NCBI RefSeq assembly: GCF_009758415.1 | Contig: NZ_WQRF01000001.1 | Coordinates: forward strand, 1,240,001 to 1,304,000 | Length of the DNA stretch: 64,000 bases | Source of the DNA: Devosia marina | Lineage (GTDB): Bacteria > Pseudomonadota > Alphaproteobacteria > Rhizobiales > Devosiaceae | Direction of reading: 5' to 3' | In this document: positions 37,829 to 46,328 of the stretch, in pieces | Layout of the letters: the number at the start of each line of letters is the position of its first letter | Position numbering within the stretch: the first letter of the stretch is position 1 | Made by a program: the position numbers and the translations under genes | The notes under the pieces: model-generated | Told to the model about the DNA's origin: nothing | Database searches by the model: none | Seen by the model: the letters and a program-made list of their open reading frames with translations, nothing else

Positions 37829-38179
37829 ATGGTTGCGAACCTTACCGTCGAGCCCGTCTCTCCGGGCTCTGCCAATCTAAGTGAATATCGCTATCGCCCG
37901 GCCATGGGTGAGCGCACCTTGCTGCAGGACAGCACCCAGAAATCACCCACCAGCGCCAAGCCGGGCGACAGGGAAGGCAAGCTGCCCTTCGGGCGGCCCG
38001 AGCAGAAGCATGAGCACCCGGCAGAACCGGAGCGCAATCGCACCGCCGATTTCGCCGCCGCCGTCATTGCCGGGGCCCTGCCCCCGACCCCGCAATCCAT
38101 GGAAGAGCTGATCCGCCGCATTGGCACTGCTGAAATCCCGTTGGAGGCCCAGGCACGGCTCCGGGATCTGCTCGCCTAA
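37829..38179 (+). CDS. Uncharacterised protein between flgN and the flagellins
   Basis: 116 residues, not recognised. The N-terminal 60 residues look disordered (many Pro, Ser, Gly and charged residues: QKSPTSAKPGDREGKLPFG). The C-terminal 40 form amphipathic helices (DFAAAVIAGALPPTPQSMEELIRRIGTAEIPLEAQARLRDLLA). No signal peptide or membrane helix. A GTG at 37808 is an alternative start. It is followed by a terminator, so it is probably the last gene of the flgI operon and likely flagellar, perhaps a small chaperone or regulator; that is inference. Confidence 0.6.
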   Translation: MVANLTVEPVSPGSANLSEYRYRPAMGERTLLQDSTQKSPTSAKPGDREGKLPFGRPEQKHEHPAEPERNRTADFAAAVIAGALPPTPQSMEELIRRIGTAEIPLEAQARLRDLLA

Positions 38180-38222
38180 GTTAACGCTTTCCTATTTCCC
38201 GCCCACCATGGCGAGACACAGA

Positions 38223-38245
38223 AGCCCCGGATCCCGGGGCTTTTC
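38223..38245 (+). terminator. Terminator upstream of flagellin 1
   Basis: AGCCCCGG / CCGGGGCT with a three-base loop followed by TTTT. Confidence 0.85.
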
Positions 38246-38300
38246 TGCGTTCGGATCGATAAATTCAAAACGAGTATTTGCCCAAACTTTCGGCATCCAC

Positions 38301-38315
38301 TTAACCCTTCTTTAG
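38301..38315. promoter_or_regulatory. Near-consensus CtrA box upstream of flagellin 1
   Basis: TTAACCCTTCTTTAG differs from TTAA-N7-TTAA in the last base; 77 bases upstream of the ATG. Confidence 0.4.
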
Positions 38316-38391
38316 AGCCTGACGGACCACATTCGGCCTGCCTCAGGAGAGGCGTCTTAGTTTGCGTAATCCTAGAAAAGGACCCGCCAAA

Positions 38392-39822
38392 ATGGCCGAT
38401 ATTTCTCTCTCCAAAGCCGTCCGCTCGAACCTGCTGTCCCTCAAGGGCACTGCCGATATGATGGCTGCAACCCAGAACCGCCTTGCGACCGGTAACAAGG
38501 TCAACTCGGCTCTGGACAATCCCTCCAGCTGGTTCACCGCCAAGGGCCTCACCAACCGCGCAAGCGATCTGGGTGCTCTGATGGACTCCATGGCCAATGG
38601 CGTTAAGACGCTTGAAGCCGCGGACAATGGCCTGTCGGCCATGACCAAGACCCTGGAATCGATGCAGTCGACCCTGCGTCAGGCCCGTCAGGACAAGTCC
38701 TTCCAGACCGCCTCCTACGAAATCGACACCTCGATCGCCGCCTCCGCCGATATCACCATCTCCGGCGGTGCCGTGTCTGGCGATGTCGTCATCAATGCCG
38801 ACAAGACTGAAAAGACCGCGACCCCGGTCGGTTTGGTCGATGGCAAGGTCGCTCTTGCCGACAACGGCAAGCAGTTCACCGTCAGCGACGGCACCACTGC
38901 GACCGCCGACATCACCCTGGCAACCGGTGACACGCTCGAGACGATCGCCGAGAAGATCAATACCGCTACCGCTACAGCCAAGAACGGTATCACCGCCGCC
39001 GTAAAGGACGGCAAGCTGGTGCTAACCAGCCTGGATGCCGACGCAATCACCGTTGCTCAGGGAACGACAACCGGCGGCGCGACCGTCATGGGCTTCGGCG
39101 CCGACGCCCAGGTCGCCAAGACGGCCGACGAGATGGTCACCTCGATCAACAACCATGCCGACCTCAAGGGCAAGGTTCGCGCCTCCAACGACAATGGCAA
39201 GCTGCGCCTGGAAAACCAGAGCACCCAGAAGCTGGAAGTCGAGGGCGCCGTTGACGGCGGCAAGCTGACAGGCGGTTCGACCAACAAGGCCGATATCGCC
39301 GGCAACTCGGTTCGTGCCGGTCTGGCCGATCAGTTCAATGAACTGCGCGACCAACTCGACAAGCTCGCCGATGACGCTTCGTTCAACGGTATCAACCTGC
39401 TGCGTGGCGACAAGCTGTCGATCACCTTCAACGAAACCGGCACCTCCTCGATCGATATTCAGACCGCAGACGGCGACACTATTAACTCCGCGAATCTTGG
39501 CGTTTCCACGACTATGGAAGCCCAGGACCTTGATAGCGATACCAATATCGACGCAGAACTCGGCAAGCTGAAAAGCGCCCTGAACGAGGTGCGCTCGCAG
39601 GCTTCGACTTTCGGTTCGAATCTTTCGATCGTGGAAAACCGTCAGACCTTCACCGACTCGATGATCAACACCCTCGAGGCTGGCGCCGGCAACCTGACCC
39701 TGGCCGACATGAACACGGAAGCTGCGAACCTGCTGGCTCTGCAGACCCGTCAGTCCCTGTCGCAGAACTCGCTCTCGCTGGCGAGCCAGGCAGACCAGTC
39801 GATTCTCCAGCTCATCCGTTAA
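38392..39822 (+). CDS. Flagellin 1
   Basis: Filament subunit of 476 residues. N-terminal D0/D1 helix MADISLSKAVRSNLLSLKGTADMMAATQNRLATGNKVNSALDNP and C-terminal LTLADMNTEAANLLALQTRQSLSQNSLSLASQADQSILQLIR are typical of alphaproteobacterial flagellins (no glutamine-rich end). Middle domains lie roughly at residues 110-330. ATG at 38392 with AAGGA upstream. Its central DNA is almost identical to flagellin 2 although the ends differ (see findings). Confidence 0.96.
   Translation: MADISLSKAVRSNLLSLKGTADMMAATQNRLATGNKVNSALDNPSSWFTAKGLTNRASDLGALMDSMANGVKTLEAADNGLSAMTKTLESMQSTLRQARQDKSFQTASYEIDTSIAASADITISGGAVSGDVVINADKTEKTATPVGLVDGKVALADNGKQFTVSDGTTATADITLATGDTLETIAEKINTATATAKNGITAAVKDGKLVLTSLDADAITVAQGTTTGGATVMGFGADAQVAKTADEMVTSINNHADLKGKVRASNDNGKLRLENQSTQKLEVEGAVDGGKLTGGSTNKADIAGNSVRAGLADQFNELRDQLDKLADDASFNGINLLRGDKLSITFNETGTSSIDIQTADGDTINSANLGVSTTMEAQDLDSDTNIDAELGKLKSALNEVRSQASTFGSNLSIVENRQTFTDSMINTLEAGAGNLTLADMNTEAANLLALQTRQSLSQNSLSLASQADQSILQLIR
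38614..39315 (+). repeat. Central flagellin tract nearly identical to 40239-40940
   Basis: Offset is exactly 1625 bases without indels. Perfect identity runs of 152 (38614-38765) and 218 bases (38785-39002) are seen; the outer parts of the two genes differ much more. Confidence 0.85.
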
Positions 39823-39850
39823 TCGGACCGAGTTCGCATCACAAGAATCG

Positions 39851-39880
39851 AAAGGGCGGGTCGCAAGACCCGCCCTTTTT
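39851..39880 (+). terminator. Terminator of flagellin 1
   Basis: Twelve-base stem AAAGGGCGGGTC / GACCCGCCCTTT with GCAA loop and T run. Confidence 0.93.
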
Positions 39881-39940
39881 GCGTTCAAAAACACCTGAAA
39901 CGCCTGAACCGTATGGTTTACGAGAGGTCAATCAGCATGG

Positions 39941-39955
39941 TTAACGCGCCATTAA
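39941..39955. promoter_or_regulatory. CtrA binding box upstream of flagellin 2
   Basis: TTAACGCGCCATTAA matches TTAA-N7-TTAA exactly; 62 bases before the ATG. No sigma-54 element was found here. Confidence 0.7.
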
Positions 39956-40016
39956 GAAAAGGCGGTTAATTCTTTGTGCAAGGGGCCGGGACGGCCTGAG
40001 GCAAGGATTGTATTCA

Positions 40017-41447
40017 ATGGCGGATATCTCACTTTCAAAGGCTGTTAGGGCCAACCTTCTCTCCCTCAAAGGCACCGCCGACATGATGGCGACGACGCAG
40101 AATCGTCTCGCCACCGGCAACAAGGTCAACTCGGCTCTGGATAATCCCTCCAACTGGTTCACCGCCAAGGGCCTTAGCAACCGCGCAAGCGACCTGGGGG
40201 CCCTGATCGACTCCATGGCCAACGGCATCCAGACGCTCGAAGCCGCGGACAATGGCCTGTCGGCCATGACCAAGACCCTGGAATCGATGCAGTCGACCCT
40301 GCGTCAGGCCCGTCAGGACAAGTCCTTCCAGACCGCCTCCTACGAAATCGACACCTCGATCGCCGCCTCCGCCGATATCACCATCTCCGGTGGCGCCGTG
40401 GTTGGTGACGTCGTCATCAATGCCGACAAGACTGAAAAGACCGCGACCCCGGTCGGTTTGGTCGATGGCAAGGTCGCTCTTGCCGACAACGGCAAGCAGT
40501 TCACCGTCAGCGACGGCACCACTGCGACCGCCGACATCACCCTGGCAACCGGTGACACGCTCGAGACGATCGCCGAGAAGATCAATACCGCTACCGCTAC
40601 AGCCAAGAACGGTATCACCGCCGCCGTCAAGGACGGCAAGCTGGTGCTAACCAGCCTGGATGCCGACGCAATCACCGTTGCTCAGGGAACGACAACCGGC
40701 GGCGCGACCGTCATGGGCTTCGGCGCCGACGCCCAGGTCGCCAAGACGGCCGACGAGATGGTCACCTCGATCAACAATCATGCCGACCTCAAGGGCAAGG
40801 TTCGCGCCTCCAACGACAATGGCAAGCTGCGCCTGGAAAACCAGAGCACCCAGAAGCTGGAAGTCGAAGGTGCCGTCGCAGGTGGCAAGCTGACAGGCGG
40901 TTCGACCAACAAGGCCGAGATCGCCGGCAACTCGGTTCGTGCCGGCCTCACCAACCAGTTCAATGAACTGCGCGACCAGCTCGACAAGCTCTCCGACGAC
41001 GCCTCGTTCAATGGCATCAACCTGCTGCGTGGCGACAAGCTCACCATCACCTTCAACGAAACCGGCACCTCCTCGATCGACATCCAGACCAAGGAAGGTG
41101 ATACGATCAACGCCTCCAACCTTGGCGTACCGACCCAGTTGCAGGAGAAGCAGCTCGACAGCGACGTCACGATCGACGGACTGCTGACCGATGTTAAGGC
41201 CGCCTTGGACGAAGTGCGTTCGCAGGCCTCGACCTTCGGCTCGAACCTCTCGATCGTGCAGAACCGCAAGTCGTTCACCGAGGCGATGATCAATACGCTG
41301 GAAACCGGTGCCGGCAATCTGACCCTGGCCGATATGAATACCGAAGCGGCGAACCTTCTGGCCCTTCAGACCCGCCAGCAGCTCTCGCAGAATTCGCTGT
41401 CGCTGGCCAGCCAGGCCGACCAGTCGATCCTGCAGCTCCTGCAGTAA
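40017..41447 (+). CDS. Flagellin 2
   Basis: Paralogue of flagellin 1 with the same length (476 residues) and no indels. Starts MADISLSKAVRANLLSLKGTADMMATTQNRLATG and ends LSLASQADQSILQLLQ. Differences cluster at the C-terminal third (for example LGVPTQLQEKQLDSDVTIDGLLTDVKAALDEV against LGVSTTMEAQDLDSDTNIDAELGKLKSALNEV). It has its own upstream CtrA box and its own terminator, so the two flagellins are separate transcripts and may be timed differently. Confidence 0.96.
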   Translation: MADISLSKAVRANLLSLKGTADMMATTQNRLATGNKVNSALDNPSNWFTAKGLSNRASDLGALIDSMANGIQTLEAADNGLSAMTKTLESMQSTLRQARQDKSFQTASYEIDTSIAASADITISGGAVVGDVVINADKTEKTATPVGLVDGKVALADNGKQFTVSDGTTATADITLATGDTLETIAEKINTATATAKNGITAAVKDGKLVLTSLDADAITVAQGTTTGGATVMGFGADAQVAKTADEMVTSINNHADLKGKVRASNDNGKLRLENQSTQKLEVEGAVAGGKLTGGSTNKAEIAGNSVRAGLTNQFNELRDQLDKLSDDASFNGINLLRGDKLTITFNETGTSSIDIQTKEGDTINASNLGVPTQLQEKQLDSDVTIDGLLTDVKAALDEVRSQASTFGSNLSIVQNRKSFTEAMINTLETGAGNLTLADMNTEAANLLALQTRQQLSQNSLSLASQADQSILQLLQ

Positions 41448-41470
41448 ATCGCTTACCAAGCGCACTTTAA

Positions 41471-41500
41471 GAAGGCGGGCCCCAAGCCCGCCTTCGTTGT
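41471..41500 (+). terminator. Terminator of flagellin 2
   Basis: GAAGGCGGGC / GCCCGCCTTC stem with a CCCAA loop and a T-rich tail. Confidence 0.9.
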
Positions 41501-41561
41501 TTTTGCCGCAATCTGGGGCTAGACAGTTCAGGTATTCCCCGAGTCCGCGGAGATTGGTCTC

Positions 41562-41987
41562 ATGGCCCTGAAGGTCGAACTGAAGCCTGGCGAGAAATTG
41601 CTGGTGGGCAATTGCATCATCACCAATTCAGACCAGCGCACGCGCCTGTTTATCGACGGCAATGCGCCTATCCTGCGCGAGAAGGACATCCTGACTTCCG
41701 AGACGGCCAATACGCCAGCCAAGCGCATCTATCTGGCGGTGCAGCTGATGTATATTGAGGAAAACTCCGAGCGGGCGACCGAAACCTACAACGAGATGTC
41801 CAGAGACTTTGTGGCCGCAGTGCCCAGTTCTCTACCCATAATCGACCAAATCAATAACGAGATATTAACCGGGTCTCTGTACAAAGCTCTCAAGGCCTCT
41901 CAAAGGCTAATTGAATACGAACAGGACCTGCTCAAACATGCATCAGCACGGCGCCCAGGCGTACCAACAGACGGCGAAAGTCGTTGA
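41562..41987 (+). CDS. flbT: Flagellin mRNA regulator FlbT
   Basis: Binds the 5' leader of flagellin mRNA and controls its stability or translation in alphaproteobacteria. 141 residues: MALKVELKPGEKLLVGNCIITN, RTRLFIDGNAPILREKDILT and KRIYLAVQLMYIEE are the family signatures. Overlaps flaF by 50 bases, indicating coupled translation. Confidence 0.95.
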   Translation: MALKVELKPGEKLLVGNCIITNSDQRTRLFIDGNAPILREKDILTSETANTPAKRIYLAVQLMYIEENSERATETYNEMSRDFVAAVPSSLPIIDQINNEILTGSLYKALKASQRLIEYEQDLLKHASARRPGVPTDGESR

Positions 41988-42312
41988 AAATCCCCGCCAG
42001 CGTGAATCAGCTCTGCTTATGAAGGCCGCAGCAGGCCTGCAGAAGGTCAAGGATGAATGGGACATCTCGACCACCGAGGAACTCCGCTCAGCTCTGACCT
42101 TCAACCGCAAGCTTTGGACCATCTTCATGTCGGCCGTCACTCAGGATGACAGCCCTCTGCCCCCGGAAATTCGCCAGAACATCGCAAATCTGGGCATGTT
42201 CGTAATGAATCAGACCCGCGAGATTCTCTATGAGGGTGTGCCCGAGGCCGAGCAGTTGACCGTTTTGGTTCAGCTCAACCGACAGATTGCGGCGGGCCTG
42301 CGCGGCATGTAA
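41938..42312 (+). CDS. flaF: Flagellin secretion/regulation protein FlaF
   Basis: Partner of FlbT, needed for flagellin production. 124 residues from the ATG at 41938 (MHQHGAQAYQQTAKVVENPRQRESALLMKAA). Family signatures LTFNRKLWTIFMSAV and NIANLGMFVMNQTREIL are present. Convergent with flgL; a shared terminator lies between. Confidence 0.93.
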   Translation: MHQHGAQAYQQTAKVVENPRQRESALLMKAAAGLQKVKDEWDISTTEELRSALTFNRKLWTIFMSAVTQDDSPLPPEIRQNIANLGMFVMNQTREILYEGVPEAEQLTVLVQLNRQIAAGLRGM

Positions 42313-42333
42313 GCCACTGGACCGTTTATCAGA

Positions 42334-42363
42334 GAAAAGCCCCGCAGCGATGCGGGGCTTTTC
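42334..42363. terminator. Bidirectional terminator between flaF and flgL
   Basis: Thirteen-base stem GAAAAGCCCCGCA / TGCGGGGCTTTTC with a four-base loop; T-rich on either strand. Confidence 0.9.
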
Positions 42364-42416
42364 GTTTGTCGGACGATTGCAGCAGCCACAGACCGGGGCG
42401 GAGCGCCACCGTGGCG

Positions 42417-44399
42417 CTAGAGATAGTTGACCAGGCTCAGCTTGCTGACCATCGAGGTCATCTGATAGCTCGCGGTGAGGCGGGTCTGCAGCGCCAGGAT
42501 CTCCATGGCTACATCCTCCTTGCTGACCGTCTCAACATCGCTGAGCAGGTTCTCCAGCTGCGCGGTGTAATTGGTGTGCCGCTCACCGGCCGCCTGCAAG
42601 GCGGCGCGGGCTACTCCCAGCTCCATGGTGATCAGCTCGATCGATCCGCGTTCCGAGTTGCGCCCTTCCGACAACTCAAGCTGCTGCCGGCGCGCCATCG
42701 CGTCGAACCGGGCCTTGGCCGGGTTCAAATCAGCCGAATTGGGATCGCTCGCATTGGTGATTTCCGGATAGGTCTCGACCGTCATTGCCGCCATCGAGCG
42801 GATCATGCGCAGATAGCCGCTTTCATTGGCCTGCATGCCATAGGCAACCCGCCCCGAATCCTCGACTGCCGCCGTCACCGACTGGCGCGGATTGCCTTCC
42901 GCCGCCGTCGCCGCTTCGGACACTGAGCGGATCATGGCCTTTTCAAAGTTCTCGGCAGAGGCCGCTTCATCCGCGCCAATGGTGAACTGTCCCGGCCCGG
43001 CGCGCCCGGTCACCGCCGTCAGCGTCACCTGACGCATCTTGCCGCCTGGCTCGGTCAGGGTCACGGTGACGCTGTCGCCTGCTATCAGCGCAAAAGTGTC
43101 GTCAAAGGCGACAGACATCGCGGCCGGATCGCCAGGCGTGTGGGTCGCCGTCAAAGCGCCCGCATTGTTGACATTGGATGTCACGGCCGAAATCTGGAAC
43201 CCATGCGCTGAGGACACCGGAATATTCTCGGTCAGCGTCACGGTTTCGGTGGCGCGCGCCGCAGTCAGGCGGCCCATACCGATTGCCGAAACCGCAGCAG
43301 TCTCGCCGCTATACCACATCACCGTGTCGGTCTTGGTGGCCACCCGCAGGCTGGTCGAGGTGTAGGGATCCGCACCCTCGACCCGTAGCACCGGTTCACC
43401 GGCCGCGTTAAAGAAGTTCTGCCCCGCCGCATAAGTCGAGGCGGCCTTCAGTTCGCCCTCCGCAGTCTTCTTCAGCGCCGCCTTGAGGGCGTTGTCGAAA
43501 TTAGTGGCTGTGGTGATGGTCGCAGTGGCCGGGTCGTTCCCGATGACAAACTCGCCGGTGGCGCCTGTTGCATTAGCCGCACTCACCGCCTTGAGCGTGA
43601 TCTGTGTCTCGGTGCCATCGGGCAAGGTAAACCCGAGGGTCACGCTATCCCCCGCCGCGACGGTGCCAGGATCGCCGGGAAAGGTGAAGTCGACATTGGC
43701 AGGCGATGCTGCAAAGTCCGACGCAATGCCGATATTGGCGCCGATGGCCGACACCGTCGAGAGCTTGTAGCCGAACGGATGATTTCCGTCTTCGGCCAGC
43801 GAAACCTTCACCGGATCGGTTTGCAGGGCCGGTGCGGCGGGATTGATCGAAGTTCCGAGCCGTCCCAGTCCCGCAGAACCAAGATCGGCCATTTGCCTCT
43901 CGGTCACCACGGTCTTGTACCCGGCCCGTCCACCCGCGCCTTCGAGCAACTCGGTTGTGGTCGGCAGGGGCGCCTTGTCAGTCGTCGATCCGCCGAACAG
44001 ATAGCGCCCGGCAATGTCGGAATTGAGCAGCGTGACCATTTCGTCCAGCCGCGCCTTGGACAGACCCGAAATGGTGGCCATGTTGATATTGTTCGAGCCG
44101 TATTGCCCTTGCACTGCCGAGTTGCGAGCTTCGCCCTCAATGGCGTCCAGCCGCGTCAGCGCATTGTCGTAAAAACTCATGCGCAGATCGACCTGCTCGA
44201 TGCTGGCATTGTAGCCCGCCATCGTGGTCAGGCGCGAGCGCACCGAAAGCGACACCGGCAGATCGCGGCCCATTTCCGAAAGCGTCTGCGCCTTGACGCC
44301 GGTGCCAAGCTGCATCTGCAACTGCGCGAACTTGTCCTGCATCTTGGAGATGATGGAGAAGCCCGTGGTGAGCGGATACATGGACTTGTTGACGATCAT
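42417..44399 (-). CDS. flgL: Hook-filament junction protein FlgL (enlarged)
   Basis: 660 residues, about twice the usual FlgL length. The flagellin-like ends are normal: TTGFSIISKMQDKFAQLQMQLGTGVKAQTLSEMG at the start, and YTAQLENLLSDVETVSKEDVAMEILALQTRLTASYQMTSMVSKLSLVNYL at the end. The extra length comes from a central region (about residues 195-525). It contains two related units, each with a GDSVT strand, a TLTAV-like strand, F-I-G-x-D/N and a helix such as NFDNALKAAL or NFEKAMIRSV. Third gene of the flgE-flgK-flgL run, 14 bases after flgK. Confidence 0.9.
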   Translation of the reverse strand: MIVNKSMYPLTTGFSIISKMQDKFAQLQMQLGTGVKAQTLSEMGRDLPVSLSVRSRLTTMAGYNASIEQVDLRMSFYDNALTRLDAIEGEARNSAVQGQYGSNNINMATISGLSKARLDEMVTLLNSDIAGRYLFGGSTTDKAPLPTTTELLEGAGGRAGYKTVVTERQMADLGSAGLGRLGTSINPAAPALQTDPVKVSLAEDGNHPFGYKLSTVSAIGANIGIASDFAASPANVDFTFPGDPGTVAAGDSVTLGFTLPDGTETQITLKAVSAANATGATGEFVIGNDPATATITTATNFDNALKAALKKTAEGELKAASTYAAGQNFFNAAGEPVLRVEGADPYTSTSLRVATKTDTVMWYSGETAAVSAIGMGRLTAARATETVTLTENIPVSSAHGFQISAVTSNVNNAGALTATHTPGDPAAMSVAFDDTFALIAGDSVTVTLTEPGGKMRQVTLTAVTGRAGPGQFTIGADEAASAENFEKAMIRSVSEAATAAEGNPRQSVTAAVEDSGRVAYGMQANESGYLRMIRSMAAMTVETYPEITNASDPNSADLNPAKARFDAMARRQQLELSEGRNSERGSIELITMELGVARAALQAAGERHTNYTAQLENLLSDVETVSKEDVAMEILALQTRLTASYQMTSMVSKLSLVNYL

Positions 44400-44413
44400 G
44401 TCAGGCTACTCCC

Positions 44414-46261
44414 TCAGGTCGAGGCAAACAGGGTGTCGAGCAGTTCCTTGACCACCGAAACCACGCGGGCATTGGCGGCATAGGCACTTTGCAGTTCAGT
44501 CAGGCGCGCCATCTCCTCATCGAGATTGACGCCATATTCGCTCTCCATCTGGGTGGTGATGGTGTCGAGCGTGAGTTGCCGGTTGCTCTGCGCCCTGAGC
44601 GCCGAGCCGATGGTGGTGCCCTGATAGTTCAGCACCTGCTCGATCAACTGCTCGACCGTGCCGTTGAGCTGGTGCCGCCCGGCATTGGCTGCCGGGGTAC
44701 TGCCTGAGACAAAGCTCATCGAGCCAAGCTGGTTCAGGATGTATTCGGGCCGTGAGGCGTCGCCCAGTGTCTGGTCGATATCGAATTGCACCAGCAGACG
44801 ATTGTCTGAAATCACGGCTGGATTGACCGAAATGCGCGAGGCAAAGCCAACGATTTGCGGCGGGTCGGTATCCAAATTGTCGGTAAATGCCGAATTGCCC
44901 TGGTCCACGAACAGCGCCATGGCCAGTTCACCCTGCTGTGTGCCGGTGGCCGTGCCACGCGTGGTCAGCGCCGTCACATCCCGCCTGCCACCCGCGCCAT
45001 CGTCCAGAACCCGCAAGACGCCGGCGCTGGGGCTGGTGATCGCCAGGCCCGGCAGTTCGGTTTGCAGCGCTGCTGCAACTGCAGGCGCGTTCGGCGGATC
45101 GCCGAAATCCACCGAGATGACGCGCTGGCCGCTGGCATCGACAAAGTCTTCGCCATTGGAGCTGTTGACGATGCGAACGCGCTGCGCAGACCCGTTGACG
45201 CTATAATTCAGCAGGATGTCGTTGCCGGGCTTGAGGTGTGAGATATCGGCCGAAAGCCCCGTCGCGCCGGCGCCGTCATCAGCGGCTGTGCCTGGCGTGG
45301 TGATCGTGGAAAAGATCGCAGCCATGCCAGCCGCAATTTCGTCGAGCTGGTTCTGTGCCTCGACGAGAATCTTGTCGCGCAGATTGACCAGCCCCGCCAG
45401 TTCACCACCCTGCAACACGCCCTGCTGCACCAGATCAATCGTCAGCCCCGACGGCGTGGTCAGCGTCAGCTTGCCCACCTTGCTCTGCGAGCTGTCGACA
45501 TTGGTCTGGGAAGTCGCCGACAGCGCCCCGGCCGTGGTAAATTTGAAAGTCGAAAAGCCGTTGTCGAGCAGGCCGACGCCGGACCGCGTCATCAAGGCAA
45601 CCGTGCCATCGGCGCGATACTCGGCCTGCACGTCGATGACTTCCGCCACAGAAGCGACCAGCCGGTCGCGTTGGTCATAGAGCTGGGCGCGCGCGGTATC
45701 GGTCATGCCCAGATCGAGCATGCGGTTGTTCACCTCATTGAGGGAGATGAGCATGGCGTTGACCTCGGACACATCGTTGGAGATGCGTGTCTCGGTCTCT
45801 TGACGGAGCTGCTGGATGGAAGTGGACAGCGAATTGAGCTGCCGCGCCATGGCCTGTGCTTCAGCCACCACATTGGCGCGGGTCGAATAGTCGTCCGGGC
45901 TGGTGGCCAGGGCCTGCAGCGAGTTCCGGAACGAGCCGAACATGGTATCGAGCGAACCGGCATCGCCCGGCTTGCCCAGATAGCCCTGCAGTTTGCTCAG
46001 GTAGTTGCCGGTGACGTTGGACATCGATGTGTCCGACACCTGGCGATTGTAATAGGTCTGCAGGCTTTGGTTGAATGCACGTTCGACCCCGGCGGTGCGG
46101 GCATAGGTGCTGTTGATCGACGAATGGTCGACGATATTCAGCGACTGCCGATGATATCCGGGCGTGCCGGAATTGGCGATGTTGCGGCTCAGGATCGAGA
46201 TTGAATCCTGGCTGGTCCGCAGACCCGAAACGGCATTTGAAAGCGAAGAAACCAGACCCAT
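44414..46261 (-). CDS. flgK: Hook-filament junction protein FlgK
   Basis: 615 residues. N-terminal signature LSNAVSGLRTSQDSISILSRNIANSGTPGYHRQ and C-terminal NLDEEMARLTELQSAYAANARVVSVVKELLDTLF are diagnostic. ATG at 46261 (MGLVSSLSNAVSG); five codons of extension are dropped. Follows flgE after 67 bases that contain a hairpin. Confidence 0.95.
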   Translation of the reverse strand: MGLVSSLSNAVSGLRTSQDSISILSRNIANSGTPGYHRQSLNIVDHSSINSTYARTAGVERAFNQSLQTYYNRQVSDTSMSNVTGNYLSKLQGYLGKPGDAGSLDTMFGSFRNSLQALATSPDDYSTRANVVAEAQAMARQLNSLSTSIQQLRQETETRISNDVSEVNAMLISLNEVNNRMLDLGMTDTARAQLYDQRDRLVASVAEVIDVQAEYRADGTVALMTRSGVGLLDNGFSTFKFTTAGALSATSQTNVDSSQSKVGKLTLTTPSGLTIDLVQQGVLQGGELAGLVNLRDKILVEAQNQLDEIAAGMAAIFSTITTPGTAADDGAGATGLSADISHLKPGNDILLNYSVNGSAQRVRIVNSSNGEDFVDASGQRVISVDFGDPPNAPAVAAALQTELPGLAITSPSAGVLRVLDDGAGGRRDVTALTTRGTATGTQQGELAMALFVDQGNSAFTDNLDTDPPQIVGFASRISVNPAVISDNRLLVQFDIDQTLGDASRPEYILNQLGSMSFVSGSTPAANAGRHQLNGTVEQLIEQVLNYQGTTIGSALRAQSNRQLTLDTITTQMESEYGVNLDEEMARLTELQSAYAANARVVSVVKELLDTLFAST

Positions 46262-46285
46262 GCAACCGGCCCTCAAGCTGGACTG

Positions 46286-46312
46286 GGGTCCGGGACACCC
46301 TGCCCCGGACCC
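46286..46312 (-). terminator. Hairpin between flgE and flgK
   Basis: GGGTCCGGG / CCCGGACCC with a nine-base loop and no T run. It may tune the ratio of hook protein to junction protein rather than end transcription. Confidence 0.5.
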
Positions 46313-46328
46313 TTACTCAATTTCCGCC

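Noticed and set aside
38180..38391. Sigma-54 promoter for flagellin 1
   Set aside because: The best candidates have wrong spacing (GG to GC 13 bases) or poor matches (CGGACC...CGGC); only a near-CtrA box is supportable.
38614..40940. Repeats in the flagellin region as a CRISPR or tandem-repeat array
   Set aside because: The repetition is explained by two paralogous flagellin genes at a constant 1625-base offset; there are no short repeats with spacers.
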